Shown in pieces: positions 8,911 to 18,135 of a stretch of 42,134 nucleotides of DNA. The notes below the pieces were generated by a model, which worked only from the letters and a program-made list of their open reading frames with translations, was not told the origin of the DNA and made no database searches. This DNA comes from Patescibacteria group bacterium (lineage in GTDB: Bacteria; Patescibacteriota; Gracilibacteria; UM-FILTER-43-11). The stretch covers positions 1 through 42,134 of the forward strand of contig JAHJBZ010000075.1 of NCBI GenBank assembly GCA_018813295.1, written 5' to 3'. The first letter of the stretch is position 1. Each line of letters begins with the position of its first letter. The translations under genes were made by a program, and so were the position numbers.

Positions 8911-10560
8911 TTAATAAACTTCCTTATGGTAACACGCTTCACAATAAATTTTCTCCGGTCTTTCAGGGGCATAAGTCGTTTTAATATTAGCACCACATTT
9001 ACCACACTTCCTATCAAACAATCTACGTGGTGTCCGTTTAGCCATCCTATCTAAATGACGTTGGTCGGGAGAGCGGTGCGGAACTGGTAAAAAATGATTA
9101 CGGTAAAAACGTAATTCCTGAGGAATAATTTTAAATGGCCGTCCATTCACCTCATCAACAATAGCCCAGTTCGTGACATCATCTGGTATTTCAGTAATAC
9201 TATCCGGTAAGCGATCTGCTGGAATACTTTTTGTGGCCTCTGGTGGTGGTGCCTTATAATCCTGCCACTTAAAATCAGATTTTTGAGCCTGCTCTTTCGT
9301 TAATGGAAAATATTCCTGAGCAACTGTTTCGTTGTAACCAAAAGGGCTGAGATTTGCTGGAAAAAATTGACCCCATTCCCCTGTCTTCTTCATATGCTCT
9401 ACGATTTTGGACTTTAGATCTTCGTACTCTTCCTTCGAATATTGTTTGTTTAAAATGCAGTACTCTTTATGGGTTAATCCATCGCAAGCAAACAAGTGTT
9501 TGGAGTGATTTGTTTGATCGCAGTAAAAAATATCATGACAATAATGACTGGCCATGCTAAAAGCCGAGTGCGTCATATTTAATGTGCTTATTAGTTCGAC
9601 AGATAATTCCGGTTTATATAAGGAATAATTTAAATCCACACAATCCTTTGCATCCAAAACGTCGTAGAGATACTTGGAATCTTCCGCATTAGTTACATTG
9701 AATCCAAATTGCACGTTTTTACAATCTTTTAAATTGTTACCAGTGCAATTTTCGCAGTTTACCTGATAACTATCCCTAAAAATTGCGTTTACCGGAAGGT
9801 GCTCCTTCCACTTTTCTATAGCAGACTGGAGAAGGGTGTATGATCCACTTAAAATTTCATTCCATTTTTTCTCAAACTCTTCTTTCGAATGAGGTTTGTT
9901 AAAAATGTAGTACTCTTTATTCCGTAAATTGTAAGAAAAGAGACAATTCTTGCAACCAATTAGGTCATAAACAAAAGCACTATCGGATGTATTGTTGCAA
10001 TACTGACCATATTTAACGTTGTGACACTCATAACAGTTAATGGATTCATAGCAAAGCCTGGAATTATAAACAAAAGTAGAATCAACAGTGTCTTTAGAAT
10101 ATTTGACGAATAAATTGTAATAACAATCCTCGTTCGCCTCTCCGGCAATATCCAAATAACAATTCCTGTCATCTCCACAGTAGTTACAGAACTCACTATT
10201 CTCACAATTAACTATATCCAAATTCATTCGAGGAACTTCTCTCTGTAATTCTTCAAACTGTTCAAAAAATGGACGAGAAAAATCAAAATCACGTCCGAAG
10301 TCCAAAGGATTCCAGTTATCGCTATACCATTCGGTAGAAAGATAAACTTTATAAGGTCTACCTGGAGCATATAAAGAAATCATAGACTTACCAGAGAGAT
10401 CCGACTTATCACGATAAAAAGATCTGTCATTTCGGTAGGCCATACGCCGCTTATTGCGACAGTCGGGACATAGCGTTGGTTCGGGCACAGCAAGTTGGCC
10501 GTAAATCTCTTTATCGGACTGCGTGATATCAAAGCCAGTGTTGCAGTTTTTACAATTCAT
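8911..10560 (-). CDS. Cys-rich array family protein, member 4
   Basis: 549 aa; MNCKNCNTGFDITQSDKEIYGQLAVPEPTLCPDCRNKRRMAYRNDRSFY...; ends CGKCGANIKTTYAPERPEKIYCEACYHKEVY. Confidence 0.9.
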   Translation of the reverse strand: MNCKNCNTGFDITQSDKEIYGQLAVPEPTLCPDCRNKRRMAYRNDRSFYRDKSDLSGKSMISLYAPGRPYKVYLSTEWYSDNWNPLDFGRDFDFSRPFFEQFEELQREVPRMNLDIVNCENSEFCNYCGDDRNCYLDIAGEANEDCYYNLFVKYSKDTVDSTFVYNSRLCYESINCYECHNVKYGQYCNNTSDSAFVYDLIGCKNCLFSYNLRNKEYYIFNKPHSKEEFEKKWNEILSGSYTLLQSAIEKWKEHLPVNAIFRDSYQVNCENCTGNNLKDCKNVQFGFNVTNAEDSKYLYDVLDAKDCVDLNYSLYKPELSVELISTLNMTHSAFSMASHYCHDIFYCDQTNHSKHLFACDGLTHKEYCILNKQYSKEEYEDLKSKIVEHMKKTGEWGQFFPANLSPFGYNETVAQEYFPLTKEQAQKSDFKWQDYKAPPPEATKSIPADRLPDSITEIPDDVTNWAIVDEVNGRPFKIIPQELRFYRNHFLPVPHRSPDQRHLDRMAKRTPRRLFDRKCGKCGANIKTTYAPERPEKIYCEACYHKEVY

Positions 10561-10643
10561 AATTTCTAATTGGTGGCCTAATTGGTGGTCTTATTGGTGT
10601 ACATCGATTAGGTCACCAATTAGGCCCCCGCCGAAGGCAGAAA
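10561..10643. repeat. Intergenic hairpin spacer, family 1
   Basis: GGCCTAATTGGTG (10575-10587)/CACCAATTAGGCC (10614-10626), 13-bp perfect arms; same CCCCCGCCGAAGGCAGAAATTAAT end. Confidence 0.9.
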
Positions 10644-12284
10644 TTAATATACAGCCTTAAAATAACACTCCTCACAAAATACTTTCTCCGGATGATCAGG
10701 GCCGTAAGTAGTTTTAATCGCAGTTTGGCATTCATCGCACTTACGATCATATAACTTGCGAGAATTTAAAAGGGCAACACGATTTTTATGACGTTCTTTT
10801 GGAGACAGATGTGGAATTGGTAATCCTTTTTTTCTATAAAACTGAAGCTCTTGTGGGACAATTTTAAACGGCTTACCGCTAAGATCAGATTCAAGTGCCC
10901 AATACAAAATATCATCCGGAACGTCCTTGATATCATCTGGCAAACGACGAGCTGGAATTGTTTTGGTGGTATCAGGTGGTGGCGTTTCATAATCAGACCA
11001 GTTCCAACCACGTTTTAAAACCTCATCACGAGTCAAAGGATAAAATTCTTGAGCTTTAGTTTCGTTGTAACCAAAGGGAGAAAGTTTAAATGGAAAAAAC
11101 TCACCATATTCACCCGTTTTATTCATATGTTCCTTAATTTTCGGTACTAACTGACGATATTCATCCTGAGAATACTGCTTATTCAAAATGCAGTATTTAT
11201 GGCTTTTTAGCCCCACACACCCAAATGAGAAACTACTATTTTGGCAATTGTCGCAGTATGCCATGTTATCGGAGTGATACGTAAGATTGCAGAACTTTCC
11301 AAAGCTCAAATCAACAATACCCTGTGTTTCATATAAAAATTCCCCCAAAGTTCGAGTTACATCATATCCATCTTTTACACTTTTGGACTCATAGATATAA
11401 CGCGCATCTTCCACGTCTTCAACATTAAAAGCAAACTTCGCATTTTTGGAATTTATAATATAACTACCAGTACAATTCTGAGTATTAAGCATCCAATTTG
11501 CATTCTTTGGTAATGAAGCTTTTAAATCTTCATACTTCTTTTTAAAGTCAGCGAAAAATTTAGGATCGGTTTTTAACTTTTTAATTGTACTCAAGCACTC
11601 TTCTTTGGAAGCGGGTTGATTTAAAATATGATTTTTACGATTACGGATAGAAACACAAGCAACTAAACGTTGAGAACCTCGACAGTCAAAGCAAAGAAAA
11701 GATTCTGCAACATTCGAACATAATTCGAGATAATTTGAATGGGAACAGTTGTGTGAAAACACGCACTCATAACACATCTCCATATGGGTACAAAAAAGAA
11801 GATCAATACAATCTCTTGATTGCATAACCCAATCACTATAGTGAACATCCTCACAGTCGACCAGTGAACTAGCCATAAAACAATTGCGATTCTTGGAACT
11901 ATGAACAGTAAAATCACTGTTTTCACTTTGCGTATTGAAGATGGCAATACGTGGAACCCCTGCTCGCATCTCGCCGTATTGCTCAAAAAACGGCCGACTA
12001 AAATCAAAGTCCACTCCATATTCCAATGGATCAAATTTATCGCTCCAAAAACAATCCGAACAAAGAACCGGAATAGTTTTATCGGGTGAATAAATGGAAA
12101 TTATATTTTTTTCGCAAATATGACAGATGTTTTTGTAATAATTCTGATCATTCCTAAAGGCCATACGCCTTTGGTTCCTGCAATCCGGACACAATGTAGG
12201 CGCAGGCACGTTCATTTTCTTATGAACCATCTCATCTGCCTTGGTAATACCAAACTGTGATTTGCATTGTCTGCAATCAGTCAC
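10644..12284 (-). CDS. Cys-rich array family protein, member 5
   Basis: Open from ATG 12311; GTG at 12284 gives (V)TDCRQCKSQFGITKADE, the family-consistent N-terminus; ends CDECQTAIKTTYGPDHPEKVFCEECYFKAVY. Confidence 0.8.
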   Translation of the reverse strand: MTDCRQCKSQFGITKADEMVHKKMNVPAPTLCPDCRNQRRMAFRNDQNYYKNICHICEKNIISIYSPDKTIPVLCSDCFWSDKFDPLEYGVDFDFSRPFFEQYGEMRAGVPRIAIFNTQSENSDFTVHSSKNRNCFMASSLVDCEDVHYSDWVMQSRDCIDLLFCTHMEMCYECVFSHNCSHSNYLELCSNVAESFLCFDCRGSQRLVACVSIRNRKNHILNQPASKEECLSTIKKLKTDPKFFADFKKKYEDLKASLPKNANWMLNTQNCTGSYIINSKNAKFAFNVEDVEDARYIYESKSVKDGYDVTRTLGEFLYETQGIVDLSFGKFCNLTYHSDNMAYCDNCQNSSFSFGCVGLKSHKYCILNKQYSQDEYRQLVPKIKEHMNKTGEYGEFFPFKLSPFGYNETKAQEFYPLTRDEVLKRGWNWSDYETPPPDTTKTIPARRLPDDIKDVPDDILYWALESDLSGKPFKIVPQELQFYRKKGLPIPHLSPKERHKNRVALLNSRKLYDRKCDECQTAIKTTYGPDHPEKVFCEECYFKAVY

Positions 12285-12306
12285 TGAAAAATGATAAATG
12301 ATAAAT

Positions 12307-12339
12307 CTCATCTAATCCCGCTAAGCGGGATTAGATGAG
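12307..12339. repeat. 33-bp hairpin spanning a stop codon and an upstream start codon
   Basis: CTCATCTAATCCCGCT-A-AGCGGGATTAGATGAG, 16-bp arms, 1-nt centre; includes the stop of the ATPase gene (12331-12333). Confidence 0.85.
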
Positions 12340-14574
12340 CGGCTCCTCAAATTCCTGCTCCATATCCGGCGCGGTATTATCTTCGGTAAATTCACCTGCC
12401 TCATCCCACTTAGAGAGAAGCTTTTCGACATCAGCTTTAGGTGTGCAGTAATTCTTACGTGAATGCTTGATGATTTTATCAGTAAAATCATTAGTTACAG
12501 GTGGGCAATCTATTGTTCTTCCGGAAAACGCCTCACGGATTTCACCATTTACAGACATCTTGGTATAAAACTCACGAACACCTAAGTTTATAATATCTCG
12601 TTCTTGGAATATCGGCGTATATTCATTCGCAAGCACCTTTGCATCTTCCGCACCAACACGAAAACTCACAATTGTACCTATATTACCGAATACCGTTTTT
12701 TGTACGATATTCATCAATTGCCCCATATACTGATGAGCAAGAGTAAGACTCAGGCGATACTTGCGCGCTTCGGAAATAATTTCATCAAATGTTTCCGTCG
12801 CAAAGTTCTGGAACTCATCTATATATAGGTAGAAATCTTTTCTGTTCTCCTCTTTTACACTCGCGCGCTGCATGGCGGCCTGATACATTTTTGTAATAAC
12901 CATAGCACCAAGTATCTGGGAATTCTCTTCTCCAAGCAAACCTTTCGATACTTTCATAAGTAAAATCTTCTGCCCATCCATCATCTCGCGAATATTGAAT
13001 TTATTTTGAGGCTGGCCAATTATGTTTCTAATCATATTTGTAGAAACAAGTTGCCCCACCTTATTTAAAAGCGGAGTAATTGCCTCGGCATCGAACTTTT
13101 CACTCCATGCAGCAAATTCAGACACCCAGAAGTTTTTAACAACGGAATCCTGGATACGTGAAATAATTTTCTGACGATAGTTTTTATCCGTCAGCATCTT
13201 TAAAATAGAAAGAATTGTTGTATTCGGACTATCAAGCAAAGCCAGGGTTGTATAACGAAGCACATGTTCCAAACGATCAGACCAGTTATCACCAAAAAGC
13301 TTCTTAAAAATGTCAATAAATCCAATTGTAAGCTGCATTTTATACTCCTCTCCAACATTTTCCAGTGGATTAAACGCAATTGGATTTTCTACATCGGATG
13401 GATCAAAAAGAACTACATCCTTCACGCGTTCCTCAGGAATATATTGCATTATATTGTCAATAAGATCACCATGCGGATCGAGCACTCCAACTCCATGCCC
13501 AGCTTCCAAGTCTTCTTTTATTAAAAGCTCAAGGAACTTGGATTTACCAGAACCTGACTTACCAACTGTATATAAATGACGTCTGCGATCATCACGCCTT
13601 ACGCCAAATTCCACAAAATTATTGTGATAATTAGTAGTACCAAAAAACGATGTCTCAGGGGTTCCGCGTTTAGGCAAGTCTTGAGGTGGCTCGTGTTTTT
13701 TTGCTAAAACATGAACGATATGCGGAACGTGATCGGCGTTGGGATAATGATAAAGTGTGGCAATTTCCTTTGCACCCATTTTATAAGCTCCGGAAACTGA
13801 ACGTTTTTTATAAAGTTCCGCAAATTTAGGGGAAGTGGTTGTTTTTTCTGCCGTAAATTCCTGAATATCAGTTGAATTAAATTGGTAGAAACTATTTTTT
13901 ACAGCTTCTAACTTCCTGCTAGCAAGTTGAGGGTCTTCAGCAACATATGCGCATCTAATAACAACGTCAAAAGGTTCCTGTTTGTATTTTTCTTGAGCCA
14001 ATTTAGCACGTTTGGCTTTAATTGTATCTTCACCCTTACTCTTCGCCCTAAACCAATCACGTATATGAAAAATCTGACGGATTCTTGCAAAACGCATTGC
14101 CCAGCCACGTTTAAAATGATAACCAGCTGTTTCATTAACCGGATTTACAACAATTTGTACCCACACCTGCTCATCTGAAGAAATCTTTGAAATAACTGAA
14201 AAAAGGCCTGACTGAGAATCTTCAGTAAATGTATCATAATCCTTGAGGGCATAGATATCAAAAAACTTAAGTTTTAAAGTAGTACCGGCAATAGCATTTT
14301 TACCAGGCATAAACCCGGAAGTATAATCCTTAGTCGGCTTAATTTCAGCATCGGGAAAAGTTGAATAAATCAGACCCTCAAGTGTCTCCAATAAATCATC
14401 TGGAACTACAACGTAACAGTATGTGTACTGCTCATAACCAAAAAACTCCAATGAAATAGGTTTATCTTTAACCGTATTCTGAAAATTCACCAAAACCTGA
14501 CGGAACAAGTCTTCTTTTTTCGGATTTTCCGCCTCACCCTGAGGAACTATGACATGAAGATAATGGTATTGCAT
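12331..14574 (-). CDS. TraG/TraD/VirB4-type DNA-translocase-like ATPase (type IV secretion DNA-binding domain)
   Basis: ORF to 14607, likely start MQYHYLHVIVPQGE; Walker A TVGKSGSGKSKFLELL, GHGVGVLDPHGDLID, DVVLFDPSDVENPIAFNPLE, Walker B FYLYIDEFQNFATETFDEIISEARKYRLSLTLAHQYMGQL. Confidence 0.85.
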   Translation of the reverse strand: MQYHYLHVIVPQGEAENPKKEDLFRQVLVNFQNTVKDKPISLEFFGYEQYTYCYVVVPDDLLETLEGLIYSTFPDAEIKPTKDYTSGFMPGKNAIAGTTLKLKFFDIYALKDYDTFTEDSQSGLFSVISKISSDEQVWVQIVVNPVNETAGYHFKRGWAMRFARIRQIFHIRDWFRAKSKGEDTIKAKRAKLAQEKYKQEPFDVVIRCAYVAEDPQLASRKLEAVKNSFYQFNSTDIQEFTAEKTTTSPKFAELYKKRSVSGAYKMGAKEIATLYHYPNADHVPHIVHVLAKKHEPPQDLPKRGTPETSFFGTTNYHNNFVEFGVRRDDRRRHLYTVGKSGSGKSKFLELLIKEDLEAGHGVGVLDPHGDLIDNIMQYIPEERVKDVVLFDPSDVENPIAFNPLENVGEEYKMQLTIGFIDIFKKLFGDNWSDRLEHVLRYTTLALLDSPNTTILSILKMLTDKNYRQKIISRIQDSVVKNFWVSEFAAWSEKFDAEAITPLLNKVGQLVSTNMIRNIIGQPQNKFNIREMMDGQKILLMKVSKGLLGEENSQILGAMVITKMYQAAMQRASVKEENRKDFYLYIDEFQNFATETFDEIISEARKYRLSLTLAHQYMGQLMNIVQKTVFGNIGTIVSFRVGAEDAKVLANEYTPIFQERDIINLGVREFYTKMSVNGEIREAFSGRTIDCPPVTNDFTDKIIKHSRKNYCTPKADVEKLLSKWDEAGEFTEDNTAPDMEQEFEEPLI

Positions 14575-14648
14575 TTTTTTATAGTAACTTAGAGTTAATT
14601 TTACCAAGAAAACCGCTCATTTGGCTAGTTGATTTACAAAATGCAAGA

Positions 14649-14686
14649 GCTCCGAAGGCGCGCAATCGATTGCGCGCCTTCGGAGC
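14649..14686. terminator. 38-bp perfect palindrome downstream of member 6
   Basis: GCTCCGAAGGCGCGCAATCGATTGCGCGCCTTCGGAGC, 8 bp beyond the stop of the 14694-16382 gene. Confidence 0.7.
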
Positions 14687-14693
14687 GTGTTTA

Positions 14694-16382
14694 TTAATAC
14701 ACTTCTTTCAAATAACATTTTTCACAATAAACCTTCTCTGGGCAATCTGACGAGTAAGTCGTTTTAATCGGAGTACCACATTTACCACACTTCCGATCAT
14801 AAATCGTACGAGGATTTCGAAGTTCCATCCTGTAGCGATAACGCTCATCTGGATGTAAATGTGGAACTGGCAAATTATTTTCACGATAATACTTTAATTC
14901 TTGTGCGATAATTTTATATGGACGATCTGTAGCCTCGCATTTAATAGCCCAATTTAAAACATCGTCAGGGATGTCATCTGTTCGATCAGGTAGCCTGCTA
15001 GCTGGAATATTTTTTGTAGCTTTTGGCATCTCATCAACCTCATCTCTCCATTGCCATCCTTTTTTCAGAACCTCTTCCTTATTCAGGGGGTAAAAATCCT
15101 GAGCCATAGTCTCGTTATATGCAAAATGAGAAAAATCAGCAGGAAAAAAATCTCCCCACTCGCCATTCGCCTGCATATTTGCAATAATCTCAGCAACTTT
15201 TTTCTCATATTCTTCCGGTGAATACTGTTTATTCAAAATACAGTGCTTTTTGCGACGAACACCAGCACACCCAAATGAATTTAAAGTTGTATGACAAGAA
15301 AAAGAATAAAGAAGTTCATTGCTATTATCCCAACTAGAGATGCACATGAGTACACCATTGGCATTATTTCCAATTTCCAAGGAGTTATAACACTTTTCAT
15401 TGCCATAACCAAAGGCATACACATCCTGGCAATCTTTAGAATCGTTATACCATCCGCAAAATTTACAATCCTCTAAATTATTGCAATCAAAACAGTACGC
15501 GCAGTTTCTGGAATTAAAAATATGATCGCTAGCTACTACATTTTCATTATTCTGACCATCGTAATAAAGACGTGTGTGACCTTTAATAAATTCCTGGAAG
15601 TCAGATTTTAATTTTTTAACAACTTCATGCGAAGTAAAATCAATTTCTGACATTTTCTTTTCATATTCTTCTTTCGAAAGTTCCTCATTTCGAAATACAT
15701 ACTCTTTATTTCGAAGCCCATAAGAAAAGAAACAATTCCTCGCACCATGACAGTCATATAAAAACCTGGAATCACTGCAATCCTTTGCATTCTGGCACCA
15801 GGCCAAACTGTAACTTCGATCACAATCAACGCATTCATAAAGTTTTTCCGAATCCATTACATGAATACAATCCACACAATTCTTATTTCGCGGCATAAAA
15901 ATTCCATAATAACAATCTTCATTATGACCGGAGGAAGAAATTAAATAACAGTTACGATTACGTGTTGTACTAGTGGTATATTCACAATTTTCCGCATTAT
16001 TATTTTGATGGGCAGCAAGTTTTGGAACCTTAAGAAGAAGTTCTTTATACTGCTCAAAAAATGGACGACCAGGATCATATTCCTGGCCATACTCTAGGCC
16101 ATCCCATTTATCACTCCACCAGCAATCATAACAATAAACAGGATATAATTTGTCAGGAGAGTAGATAGAAATAGTAGATTTATTACACAAATCACAATCC
16201 CTCTTATAAAGCTTGCGTTCATTTTTCCAAAGTAATCGTAGTTGTTCACGACAAACGGGACACATAGTGGGCTCTGGGATGGAAAACTTCTTGCCATCAA
16301 AAACCGGACTTATTTTATCGTAAAAATCCAGATCTTTCGGGGCAACCTCAAACTGTGCTGAACATTGTTTACAGGTTTTCAT
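14694..16382 (-). CDS. Cys-rich array family protein, member 6
   Basis: 562 aa; MKTCKQCSAQFEVAPKDLDFYDKISPVFDGKKFSIPEPTMCPVCREQLRLLWKNERKLYKRDCDLCNKSTISIYSPDKLYPVYCYDCWWSDKW. Confidence 0.9.
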   Translation of the reverse strand: MKTCKQCSAQFEVAPKDLDFYDKISPVFDGKKFSIPEPTMCPVCREQLRLLWKNERKLYKRDCDLCNKSTISIYSPDKLYPVYCYDCWWSDKWDGLEYGQEYDPGRPFFEQYKELLLKVPKLAAHQNNNAENCEYTTSTTRNRNCYLISSSGHNEDCYYGIFMPRNKNCVDCIHVMDSEKLYECVDCDRSYSLAWCQNAKDCSDSRFLYDCHGARNCFFSYGLRNKEYVFRNEELSKEEYEKKMSEIDFTSHEVVKKLKSDFQEFIKGHTRLYYDGQNNENVVASDHIFNSRNCAYCFDCNNLEDCKFCGWYNDSKDCQDVYAFGYGNEKCYNSLEIGNNANGVLMCISSWDNSNELLYSFSCHTTLNSFGCAGVRRKKHCILNKQYSPEEYEKKVAEIIANMQANGEWGDFFPADFSHFAYNETMAQDFYPLNKEEVLKKGWQWRDEVDEMPKATKNIPASRLPDRTDDIPDDVLNWAIKCEATDRPYKIIAQELKYYRENNLPVPHLHPDERYRYRMELRNPRTIYDRKCGKCGTPIKTTYSSDCPEKVYCEKCYLKEVY

Positions 16383-16465
16383 AATTTCTAATTGGGGACC
16401 TAATTGGTGACCTTATTGGTGTGCACCAATTAGACCTCCAATTAGGCCACCGCCGTAGGCAGAAA
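16383..16465. repeat. Intergenic hairpin spacer, family 1
   Basis: Inner palindrome ATTGGTG-TG-CACCAAT (16415-16430) nested in CCTAATTGG...CCAATTAGG; ends CCACCGCCGTAGGCAGAAATTAAT. Confidence 0.85.
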
Positions 16466-18103
16466 TTAATAAACAGATTTCAAATAACACGCTTCACAGT
16501 ATACCGTCTCCGGCCTATCCGGTGAATAAGTAGTTTTGATGTCGGACTGGCATTTAGCGCATTTGCGGTCAAAAAGATGCCGAGGATTACGTAATGTCAT
16601 TCGATCCTCCTGACGTTGATCAAAACAATTTCGAGGTATAGGTAAATTATAAGCACGATAAAACTTAAGTTCCTGAGGAATGATTTTGTAGTGCTTACCA
16701 GATTTTTCACAAATCAAAACTTGATCAGAAATATCATCGGAAACATCTTTAATATCATCCGGTATTTGATAATCAGATCCCTTTTTCTGACTAATTTCAT
16801 CCTTTTCTTTCCATCTCCACCCATTAGACTCAATTTCTTCCTTAGATAAAGGTATATATTCCTGTGCCATTGTTTCGTTGTAGGCAAAAGAAGTTAAATC
16901 CGGTGGAAAAAACTCACCCCATTCACCAGTCTGTTTCATATACCCAATAATGCGATTCTTTAAATCTTCATATTCCTCTTTTGAATACTGTTTATTCAAA
17001 ATACAATATTTTTTACCCTTTAACCCTGCACACGCAAAACAATCTTTGCAGGAGTAGCAGTTGTCTGCATAGTAAATATTTGCTGAATCGTGAACGTTAT
17101 GACAACTCATTAATTTATAACCAGATACAGCAACAACATTAATTGACCATTCTGTTTTAGATGGAGAATAATTGGCATCATAACAATTTAAAAAGCTCTC
17201 TGCAGTTGCTAAATATCGACTGTCCTCACAATTTTTTGCATCATAGGAATCAAAAACATTTTTACAATTATAAAGGTAGTCTCCCGTTACATTTTCACAA
17301 TTAAAACCATGGAAATGTTTTACTATTTCTTTCCCAACTAATTCTTTAACACGACTTTGAGCAATTTCGATTAACTTAATATTCCCCTGATTGAATTCAG
17401 ACATCTTTTTTTCATAATCCTCTTTTGAATAAGGCTTATTAAAAATACAGTGCTCCTTGTTTTTTAAACCAACACAGCCAAAACAATTCCTACAATTATT
17501 ACAATTAACTAAAAAACGGGAATCAGAACAGTTGTCGCAACCAGTACAAAAAGAGAGACCATTGCACTGAACACAATCAGTACACTCATAACAAAATTCA
17601 GATCGATAGGTATAAAGACAATCGAAACAATTTTTAGACTGCCAAACAATATGTCCATAATAACAATCTTCATTATCCACATTTCCAAATACCATATAAC
17701 AATTCCTACTACCGAATGAAAAATTACAATAATCCGTATTCTCACACTGAGTGTTTGAAATGTTCATACGCGGAGCAGAATTAAACAATTCTTTAAGTTG
17801 CTCAAAAAATGGACGTGAGAAATCAAAGTCCCGACCACATGCAAGATCATCCCATTCATCACCCCACCAAGCATGCATATCATAAACGGGAAACTTTGCA
17901 TCCTCGTCGTACATGGAAATAATGGACTTGCCTGTTAAATCGCATTTTCGATGATATAAGTTGAAAAAATTCCTATACATCAAACGCTGCTGCATTCTGC
18001 ACACAGGACACAATTCTGGTTCAGGAATATCGATCTTTTCATAAAACTTCAGATCTTGTGGGGTAACTTCAAAACTTATGTTGCATTGCTTGCAGTTTTT
18101 CAT
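16466..18103 (-). CDS. Cys-rich array family protein, member 7
   Basis: 545 aa; MKNCKQCNISFEVTPQDLKFYEKI...; clear AGGAGG Shine-Dalgarno upstream on the minus strand. Confidence 0.9.
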   Translation of the reverse strand: MKNCKQCNISFEVTPQDLKFYEKIDIPEPELCPVCRMQQRLMYRNFFNLYHRKCDLTGKSIISMYDEDAKFPVYDMHAWWGDEWDDLACGRDFDFSRPFFEQLKELFNSAPRMNISNTQCENTDYCNFSFGSRNCYMVFGNVDNEDCYYGHIVWQSKNCFDCLYTYRSEFCYECTDCVQCNGLSFCTGCDNCSDSRFLVNCNNCRNCFGCVGLKNKEHCIFNKPYSKEDYEKKMSEFNQGNIKLIEIAQSRVKELVGKEIVKHFHGFNCENVTGDYLYNCKNVFDSYDAKNCEDSRYLATAESFLNCYDANYSPSKTEWSINVVAVSGYKLMSCHNVHDSANIYYADNCYSCKDCFACAGLKGKKYCILNKQYSKEEYEDLKNRIIGYMKQTGEWGEFFPPDLTSFAYNETMAQEYIPLSKEEIESNGWRWKEKDEISQKKGSDYQIPDDIKDVSDDISDQVLICEKSGKHYKIIPQELKFYRAYNLPIPRNCFDQRQEDRMTLRNPRHLFDRKCAKCQSDIKTTYSPDRPETVYCEACYLKSVY

Positions 18104-18135
18104 TATTATCGCCTCCTAGTATTAAATTGAATTTT

